From: Adiantum capillus-veneris
Taxonomy: Eukaryota > Streptophyta > Polypodiopsida > Polypodiales > Pteridaceae
NCBI GenBank assembly: GCA_014529385.2
Contig: CM043944.1
Coordinates: 69,610,895-69,674,894 of the forward strand
Length of the DNA: 64,000 bases
Direction: 5' to 3'
Both the position numbers and the translations under genes were made by a program. The notes under the pieces were generated by a model. The model was not told where the DNA came from. It was given only the letters and a program-made list of their open reading frames with translations, and did no database searches. This document shows, one piece after another, positions 56,509-64,000 of this stretch. Within the stretch, counting starts at the first letter, position 1. The number at the start of each line of letters is the position of its first letter.

Positions 56509-58173
56509 AGGGGATCCACTTCTAAATGGTCGAATGTACAAATCCCATCACTCAAGTACTACCCAAATATGTATGAAACAAACACAAAGGGCAAGCAAGC
56601 AGCTCACACGCTAAGCCAGAAAGGTTAGAAACTACAAGATGGTAGTATCTCGATGTTAGTGGAGCTGCCATACAATGCATTGCTTTACTTGATAGAAATG
56701 CTAAGAAGAATCTAGTCTCAACAAATCTGGAGGATACTTTGTCAACCACATCTACAGACCCCATTTGAAGTGAAGAGTAGCAATGTCATGCCATGCATTG
56801 ATAAAGCATCTTTCTTTGTTGCTAACTGGAGCACTTAGTCCCATTTTGAGGAAACTGAATTTCACGTGGAAGTCCAGGGAGTTTAAATGTTGATGTGGTC
56901 CTTGGTCCACTTGTGCTACACTGCTATTCTTATCTGTTCCAGATTCACTAGATGAATTTTTGCAGAGAAGGATCATGTGGCAACCATTGACAGTGAAGCG
57001 TCAGCTTCTATTTCTGAACACAGCCAATTTTGAGATGAGCAAGCTTAATGTCCAATGGGAAATTTCCAACAAATGTTATGCTTCCTCATCAAAGAATCGT
57101 AGAGGATGGACAATTTGGTACTGGAATACTCAGCACCCTGCAGACAGGGAAAGTCTTGGTGTCGAAAGCACTAGTCCAAGATAATAAGTGATGGTGATGA
57201 GCCTTGATGGGCTGAAGGCCAGTGAAGATAGGAAAACGACTTAATAGAGTAGCTCACTACAAAGAAGCCTTTGAAGATGTTATGAAAGCCAAACAAAGTT
57301 ATGGCTTTTAAAATCACACCTTAGTGCCAACAAGTTGCAAAGACAAACAACTCCACAAAGAGACATGATAATGGAGGCAAACACAGCTCGGGACCATCTC
57401 AGAAAATGGGACAAGTATCTATAAACAAGAGAGGTTGCATGAGTGCTACTTATATGGCCTCTCCCACAAGGCACAATATTCCGAAACGAAGGCTATTGTG
57501 GCTACCAAAGTTCGCAAGGTAGAGGATCTTTAGTTGTCCTAAAAGCAAATTACTTGGTTTCAAATGACTTGAAGTGCAATGTAGTCCCCAATATCTTCTT
57601 CAGTGTCAAGGCTACTTGGCAGAAGTGTGTTGCCATCACGAAATGTTGGCTATAGCATTCCAACTTGGACCATGATGACGCAAAACAAAATATGAAAACA
57701 AACCAATTTAAACCACACCAGAAAGAGGACATTGAAGACATTGTCAATAGGAAACAAAGTTTACACATCATCTCAACCATACTGCACTTTGTCAATATTC
57801 TAAATGCTCATAAAATATTGAAATGATTAACGGTTGCATCTAAACCTAAAAAAAAAGACACACCAACATAGTTTATAGTTTCTCTCACAACTTTGTTGGT
57901 AAAGTTCTTATTCTTGATCATATAAATATATGATCCAATCAAACATAGACGCATACTCAACTACTTGCATCACACATTCCATTGTTTGCTTACATATGGA
58001 TTTCACATTTTTTTATCTCCTTTAGGGTTGGATATATTATGCTCGTCATATTTTAGTTTGTGTTCGATGCTATTTGGAATCTCAAGAAAAAACTCCAAGG
58101 TCTATCGATTTGGTAATATATGTTTGATGGTATGTAGTAGCCATGGCTCACAATTTTTGGTGTCAGTATGTGT
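56509..58173. other. No gene confirmed; some coding-like pieces
   Basis: A minus-strand frame at 56752-56976 and a plus-strand frame at 56960-57184 overlap, and neither shows a domain. The rest is AT-rich. Possibly 3' flanking DNA of the PPR gene plus old repeats. Confidence 0.4.
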
Positions 58174-58208
<35 letters not shown>

Positions 58209-58224
58209 TATACATGCATATATG

Positions 58225-58258
<34 letters not shown>
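58174..58258. repeat. (GT)n-(CA)n inverted microsatellite
   Basis: GT repeat at 58174-58207, a 19-bp loop including ATGCAT, then a CA repeat at 58227-58258. The arms are complementary over about 30 bp and can form a hairpin. Confidence 0.93.
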
Positions 58259-58259
<1 letters not shown>

Positions 58260-58688
58260 CCAAAGCTTTTCTCCCATGCCAAGAGAAGTGGTGGCATAGA
58301 TGCTCATAGCTAGACGAGTGTTGGGGTGGAGCCTCAACAATTAATTACGTCTACCATAGAAAGAGGCACTAATTTTTGTGACCCCAAGTAGAGCAAAGTG
58401 CATGTGCAAATAACCACCATGATATATCCCTAGGGCTTGAGCTTCCTAAGACTAAGGAAGCCTTACCTATTTTCTAGTACCCAAATAATGAATCGGAAGG
58501 CACCGAGATAGAGAAAGAGAGTACATAGCAAGAGAGTATCGAGATGGTTAAATATGAAGAAGTGATTGTTGCCAGGCAATCGGCCAAAGAGAATTGAGTC
58601 AACACCGATAATAGAAGTCAAAGCCGACAATAAAAGGAAGAAGAAGGTAGAGACACCAATCAAGGAAACGAAGGACCATTATGTATCT

Positions 58689-59226
58689 GTCATAAAATCT
58701 AATATCTAACTTTCCTAAATGATTTTCTCATATTAAATTGGCCATTTAAAATGAGAAGATAAAGGGATCAAGAGTCATAACATTAATAGGTGCTACTAGA
58801 CTTATCTTAATAAGGGATCAAGAGGAGAGATAGTCTTTCAAAGAGCAATGTGAACTCAATGAAGCTGTAAATGGCCTTAGGTTAAGCTTCATTAAGCTTG
58901 CAAAGGGTAATGCTAGAGTCCACTGGGCCTAGGATTAATGGGAAAGTCTATTGCTAACTCTAGATATTTTAGACTATTCAATATGATCTCTAAGGTTGCT
59001 ATGGACCTTCAAGTGGCCCCACTTGCATAGGGCAATCCCCTCTTGTAGAGAGATGAGAGAGAAGACACACAAACACTTTAGAACTCACCCCTTTTACTTA
59101 AGGTATAAAGGACACATGTCAAGCACCTAGCTATGTTGCCCCCAAGCAAGCCCGATTCCCATTGGATAGCCATCTTGAAGAATCAACGCCAAAAAGAGGG
59201 AGGGAGGGGGGCGGCGGGTCGATAGG

Positions 59227-59264
<38 letters not shown>

Positions 59265-59912
59265 TGCACCTCAAGAAAGTTCATTTTAACAATGTGAAGA
59301 CTCCTTCTCATGCCTAAGAGAAGTGGAGAAACCTACACCAACAACACTTGACCATGGAATGAAAATCCAAGCAAGTGCCAAGCTTACAAGCATGCTCATC
59401 TCCTTCTCCACCTCCATTACTATGATATGCTATGCTTTATGAGTGAAAAAATGTGAGAAGAACAATTCTTCCTTGTATGAATACTTCTTCTTCTTCTTCT
59501 CTTTCCTCACTCCATGTTAGCTCTCTCCGCCTTTGAAGGTGTTTGAGTGAGGCCCTACCAAGTGTAATTTTGGGGCGTGAAACTTTCCATCTTCATGGCA
59601 TCAATTGGGGTTTGAAGAAGACAAAGATTGTATTGTAAACAAGTTTCTCTCTCAATGGGAGAAGTTATAATACAAAGTCCTTTTGGACGGGGGACTGGCT
59701 CCAAGTATATCTGGTCCTCAACTATTGTTGGTTTTAATCCCTCTCTCTTTTTCAACTTATTTTGCATGCCAAGCTAACAAGTTGTGTTGTTTCTTGTTAC
59801 AAACTCCAACCAAGCACTTTATTTCTGCTCCTAAGGAATCTCCTTAATGAAATACTCTCTCTTGTTGATATGATTATGGTACGGTTAAGGAAACTAGCTT
59901 AATTTTTTCACA
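58689..59912 (+). mobile_element. Probable 5' LTR of gypsy element 5
   Basis: Ends TTTTTTCACA two bases before a primer binding site, with a TATA box (59104-59110) and a CT-rich stretch at 59226-59263. The start at TGTCATAAAATC (58689) is a guess from the TG...CA rule; no second copy is available to check it. Confidence 0.45.
59104..59110 (+). promoter_or_regulatory. TATA box of element 5 LTR
   Basis: TATAAAG after ACTTAAGG, about 800 bp before the LTR end. Confidence 0.5.
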
Positions 59913-59913
59913 T

Positions 59914-59925
59914 TGGTATCAGATT
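59914..59925 (+). promoter_or_regulatory. Primer binding site of element 5, initiator-Met type
   Basis: TGGTATCAGATT; the first ten bases match the common plant site TGGTATCAGAGC. Confidence 0.75.
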
Positions 59926-60022
59926 ATAGGCTACTCTTTTTTTTCTTAAGAAGAGAGGTCCGAGGGTAGACTAAATAGGTTGAAATTATCTCTTGCAAGA
60001 GCACACATAATTTTTGTTTAGC

Positions 60023-61420
60023 ATGGCTGAAAATAATGAAGAGAGTAGGATTAATGTTGATGACTTTGATCTTGCACATGATGGTGCTACTAATGATGGT
60101 CGTCAGTTTGTGAATTATCTTGTCTCTAGGCTTCAACAATCCATGGACAATCCCGCTCTTCAAGGAGAAGTCCAAAAACAACTTCACACACATGGTATTC
60201 TTTCAATTGCCCAAGAAGAGAGAGCTCCTAGGAAGACTCTTGGTGAGATCTCCAAAAGAGGACTCTATGGGTGATGAGAAAAATTGGCATGAAGAACTCC
60301 CAAGAAGAAAAAAGAGAGAAAGAGGTCACCCTCTTATCCATCTTCATCGCCCTCCTCTGAGGAGAGGACATTGGAAATCCTTTACCGCATAGAAAAGGTC
60401 CAACAAGCTCAAGAAGTTCAAAGAGTGAGGAAAGAACATCACTCTACTCACCTACGATGGTACCTTCGGTGCCACTGACAAAGTCTTAGCTTTCACACAA
60501 CAATTCAATGCGGCCTTTGGAGATGAGGGCTTTACAGAATCTTCTAAGCTATGACATGTTGCTATGCACTTTCAAAAGACCGTCAGGAAATGGTGGGCTA
60601 GTCTACGGGCTAACGGACAAGCTCCAAAGACATGTAAAGACTTAAGAGCTTCCATTATGAAGAAATTTCTTTCAAGGAATGCCGAACATAAAGTTCTCAC
60701 CGAATGGCGAAGCTTGATGATGTCTCCATATGGGTTTATCCACAAGTATGTAGAAAAGTTTTGGGACCTACATCTCAAAGCCACTGTCTACAAAAACATA
60801 GGCTCTAGAGAGAAAAAGGAACTGTTTTGTGTACCCAAAGACATGAATGAATATGTCAATTCTCAAAGGCCCAAAACCATCTTGGTGGTCATTCACCACA
60901 CCATGGTTGCTTCAAGGATTAATTTTTTTTAAGGGAAGGTATCTATGGGAAAGTAACTTTGAGGGCCTTCACACTCCTTGAGAGTTGGAGCAAAAGAATG
61001 ACCTTAAAGAAAGTGTTGCCAATCAAAAACAGTTTGGAAGCAGAAGTAACTAGCCTTCCTAATTTCAATATCAATTGTCGATGTGATGCTGGGCCGTTTC
61101 TGATCCAAGAGCAAAAAACTAGGATTTTATTGCCTTAGTGCTTCAATCCATACTTGCCTCTAGTTGGTTAGATACCTCTTCATGTTTTCATCAAATTACT
61201 TTGGGACCAATTACGACATCCGAAACTGGAAAAAACTATGCCTTGTCAGAGAAATGTTGGTAGTCGCTTTAATGTCAATAAGTATTCTAGAAAAAACTTT
61301 GAAATTAAAGCAACAAGAATTTTCAAGCCTTGCCAAAAATTTTGTAGAATTTGTGAGGGTCTGTCCACTCGTGCAATCTGATTTGAAGATGCTCATACGA
61401 GCTGATGCATAGCCAATAGA
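60023..61420 (+). pseudogene. Decayed gag of gypsy element 5
   Basis: ATG 60023 opens 84 codons (MAENNEESR...), then the frame breaks near 60272. A retrotransposon Gag domain is clear at about 60454-60860: FGATDKVLAFTQQFNAAF, a TGA, then MHFQKTVRKWWASLRANG, TCKDLRASIMKKFL and EWRSLMMSPYGFIHKYVEKF. Further on, a degraded Cys-rich stretch (CRICEGL near 61345) may be the zinc knuckle. No protease or RT was found after it. Separate from the Tat-like family by sequence. Confidence 0.7.
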
Positions 61421-62729
61421 TCTCAAAGTGTAAGTAGACGAGGTTTAGGGTGTGCATGCACTCCTAAGAAAATTGGTAATATTGATAGTGGCCACCCCTT
61501 GTATGGACGACCTCATGTGAAAATACCACCACATAAACGAGTCATGGTGTTCTGCAGACAACAGTGATGGCATGCTGTGAGAGAAGTGAAGCTGTGTAGC
61601 TTGGCTCTAGTTGCTATAGAGTCGAGAACTCTTTTTCAGTCCAGCGTGTACCGAACAAAAGAGACCCCATACAATTTGGTGCAGGTCTATGTTGCCCTCT
61701 CCTTGGACTAAGTCGGCTTGCACATGGTGGATTTCACCTTTGACCTCCTCTGCCAAGAGATTCTGCATATGGCCAACCCCGACTTTCTCTCCACGGTTTG
61801 CATGATTGAGCAAAAAAAGACCATGCCTTCATGAGAGAGATCGCGAGAGAGACCACCATGCATCCATGCTTCCTGGAGAGGGAGACAGATTGAGAGAGCA
61901 ACTGGGAGGGAGAGAACAAGAGTCCATGCCCTATGTACTTCCCCTCCCCCATAACTACCCTTTGTCCCTAAACTATGATACCAATATGAGGAGACTGAGA
62001 ACTGATGCATGCAACTCTCCACCCCATCACACTATGTATAGACCCTTGGCCTGCCAAATATAGCCCCTTGAACCGCATGAGCATCCCAACCCTTGGCCTA
62101 CCACCCAAACCTACCTTAGGCCTGATGTACGAGCTAGCTTCAAGCGAAGGCAACTATCCTTAAAGAGGGTTAACAAGGTTCGACACTTTCAAGTTCTACT
62201 TGTTTTTTTGTCTTTAACCTTTCATTTCAAAAAGATTTCTTTGTTGTGAAAAGCAAAGTGCTTTGATAGACTTAGCACGAAGCAAGGCTTCTATTCCGTG
62301 CCAGAGTACTATCCATTGACTTAGTGTTAAGGATAATGGCGCATATGCTTAATAAATTGGCAATAACAGGATATAAGATCACAATTACATTTGGCAATGA
62401 TGAACTATGATGTATCCATGCCAAGCACATATGGCATCAACTCACACTATTGAGACCATCATTGATGCCAATGGATTATCACTTTATCTTTTTGATATGC
62501 ATGCATGGCATGTTAGTGCAGTGGGATTCATTCCATTGAATCCTTGTTTATGCTTGTGCTATACCACCAGCTACTTTGTTAAAAAGGAACTGAGGCTGGT
62601 AGATTGGCTTGTGACTGTTGTATATGTCTACAAAGACATGCACTTTACATCATTGGATCTATGCACAAGGTGGAGTTTTACCAAGCACCGAGCAAACTTT
62701 ATCGAGCGAAGAAAAAAACCGAGCAATAT

Positions 62730-62730
<1 letters not shown>
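61421..62730. other. Retroelement debris, no intact gene
   Basis: Contains a minus-strand primer-site-like sequence at 61972-61983 (TGGTATCATAGT) with an open but unrecognisable minus-strand frame beyond it (61607-62022). Nothing else supported. Confidence 0.35.

Positions 62731-62823
<93 letters not shown>
62731..62823. repeat. (GA)n microsatellite
   Basis: About 46 GA units. Confidence 0.97.
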
Positions 62824-62826
<3 letters not shown>

Positions 62827-62845
62827 ACAACGAGTAAAACTTTGG

Positions 62846-63040
62846 TCAAATTAAATACAAAACATGATACTTTTGCATGAATCACTCATCATGATATCAC
62901 AAGAGAAGAAATTATTTGTTGCCATTCTCAAGTCATCAACAATAATTTAGTGAACACTGATATCATTTTTGAACAACAAATTAATTATAACATTTGGTTT
63001 CATCAAGTACAAAACATGATACTTTAGCATAAATCGCACT
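62846..63040. repeat. Direct repeat around the 3' end of the methyltransferase-like gene
   Basis: AAATACAAAACATGATACTTT followed by GCATRAATC.CTCAT occurs near 62852 and near 63007, about 155 bp apart. The second copy holds the stop codon of the gene described at 63024-64000, so the 3' end of that gene has been duplicated. Confidence 0.7.
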
Positions 63041-64000
63041 CATTATCGATGAAGGCATGTCTTTTATTTGGCTTGTCGGAGGTTTGAACATTGTATCGTG
63101 GATCTCGCACCATCCTTTTAGCCTCAACCTCAATGTACACTGGCAAGGCACTTCAATTAAGCAAAAAATGAACACATCAAAGCAAATAAATGGACTTTGA
63201 ATAGTGCAAAAAAAGATTTTGCAAAATCATTTAAAACCGCATCAATAGCCACCTAACTATTGTCAAATATTGCCATGAGCATACGTAGCTTGAAAAAGCA
63301 AAATTTAAGTAAGAAGAGGCACTCAAAAAATAACATGTCCATGAACAAAAGAAATGGAATGCTCACAAATGATCAAATGGGTTCTCAGAGGGACGTCTAT
63401 TCTCCTCATCCACCACATCTGCAGAAGTTGAGGCCTCATGTTTGTCTTGCCCTCTGGATTGGGGATGAAGTAGAGATGACACATATGTCGAGATCAAAGC
63501 ATCATCACTATCCAATGCTGCACAAGCACGTCCTGAAGAGAGACATGCTTTGAGAAAAGGAGAAGTCCCACAACCAAACTCCAAACAAAGGCCCTTCGGC
63601 CTACATAAGAGCTCAACAAGACTAGCAATGAAGTAAGAGCTACGTTGCATGCATCCTCGCCATGCAAGTCCAGAATCCATGACTGCGTAAGCGGACTCTG
63701 TCAAGTAGTGTCACATGATGGTATCTGTAGGAGTCATGCCTATTGCACGAAACAATGACATACTCTCATCAAGGTAAACCAAAGGTGGTGCACCTTGCCT
63801 ATGAATGAAGAATAGCATTGAACTATCACACTGCAAAGAAACATGACAAACACTTAGAATGTTATAGTTTAATCATTACATACACTAGGCACAAAAGAAA
63901 AAATAAATCAACCTCTTGATGATCTCCACCCACATCCACAAATCCATAAGATGAATGATGAATAACAATCAGTTTGACGATGAATAACCATGTTAGATGC
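63024..64000 (-). pseudogene. Methyltransferase-like gene, 3' exons, running off the right edge
   Basis: Minus strand. Exon at 63913-64000+ (SSYGFVDVGGDHQE) with donor GTTGAT; an 82-bp intron (63831-63912) ending TTTCTTTGCAG; exon at 63367-63830; donor GTGAGC; last exon at 63024-63150 (LPVYIEVEAKRMVRD ... DNECDLC, stop TAA). The middle exon includes LCLEFGCGTSPFLKACLSSG and CAALDSDDALI, the shape of a Rossmann methyltransferase motif I (ExGxG) and the acidic end of strand 2. A TGA at 63711-63713 interrupts this exon, so the copy is probably inactive unless the exon is spliced otherwise. The upstream part, with any catalytic DPPY-type motif, is outside the window. Substrate unknown. Confidence 0.5.

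Noticed and set aside
61607-62022. Minus-strand ORFs near a primer-site-like sequence
   Set aside because: No gag-like features; the primer-site match is partial (TGGTATCATAGT).

Overview
The window looks like a piece of a large, retrotransposon-packed plant nuclear genome. It is AT-rich and full of decayed Ty3/gypsy and Ty1/copia elements, LTRs, microsatellites (CT/GA, CA/GT, TA) and minisatellites. The only long intact host gene is a PLS-class pentatricopeptide repeat (PPR) gene built from about eleven near-identical triplet units. Plant TATA boxes in the LTRs, initiator-tRNA-type primer binding sites and a CACTA (Tnp2) fragment all fit a land plant. The highly repetitive PLS gene and the sparse genes suggest a fern or another non-seed vascular plant; that is inference, not proof. 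I saw no rRNA, tRNA gene or CRISPR.

Layout. 1-1322 is a 46-bp minisatellite, and a second array of the same family lies at 13113-13976. 2.3-3.1 kb holds unassigned open segments, followed by an AT-rich tract with a very long microsatellite palindrome. 4664-10296 is a Ty3/gypsy element on the + strand: a 2.7-kb 5' LTR, two small leader ORFs, and gag-protease cut off early in reverse transcriptase (RT), with a 141-bp LTR of another element abutting it. 14437-22020 is a related Ty3/gypsy element on the - strand. Its gag-pol frame of about 1,750 codons (16006-21258) has only two stops and carries two RNase H domains (Tat-like).

22025-34064 is a different and odd Ty3/gypsy assemblage on the + strand. 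In order it has RT, RNase H, two successive zinc-binding integrase N-terminal modules, the integrase core, a retropepsin after the integrase, a 2.7-kb spacer with four copies of an 18-bp palindrome, a degenerate coiled-coil ORF of about 1,070 codons starting behind a splice-acceptor-like site, and an LTR. 34065-41392 is a deleted Tat-like copy with a 2.6-kb LTR.

41.4-52.8 kb is mostly old repeats: microsatellites, a third copy of the leader ORF, a CACTA transposase fragment, two inverted copia-type LTRs, and exons of a broken host gene of unknown identity. 53000-56449 is the PPR gene; its start region has been duplicated around a CA repeat and its last codons are altered by a 20-bp insertion. 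58.7-61.4 kb is another gypsy 5' end with decayed gag. 63.0-64.0 kb holds exons of a methyltransferase-like gene running off the right edge.

How the parts relate. Each retroelement supplies, or once supplied, its own LTR promoter, tRNA primer site, gag and pol; all copies here carry lesions. The Tat-like copies at 4.7-10.3, 14.4-22.0 and 34.1-41.4 kb share LTR homology. The first two also share a small leader ORF family just before gag, which recurs alone at 45.0 kb. The PPR protein is expected to act in organelles on RNA.
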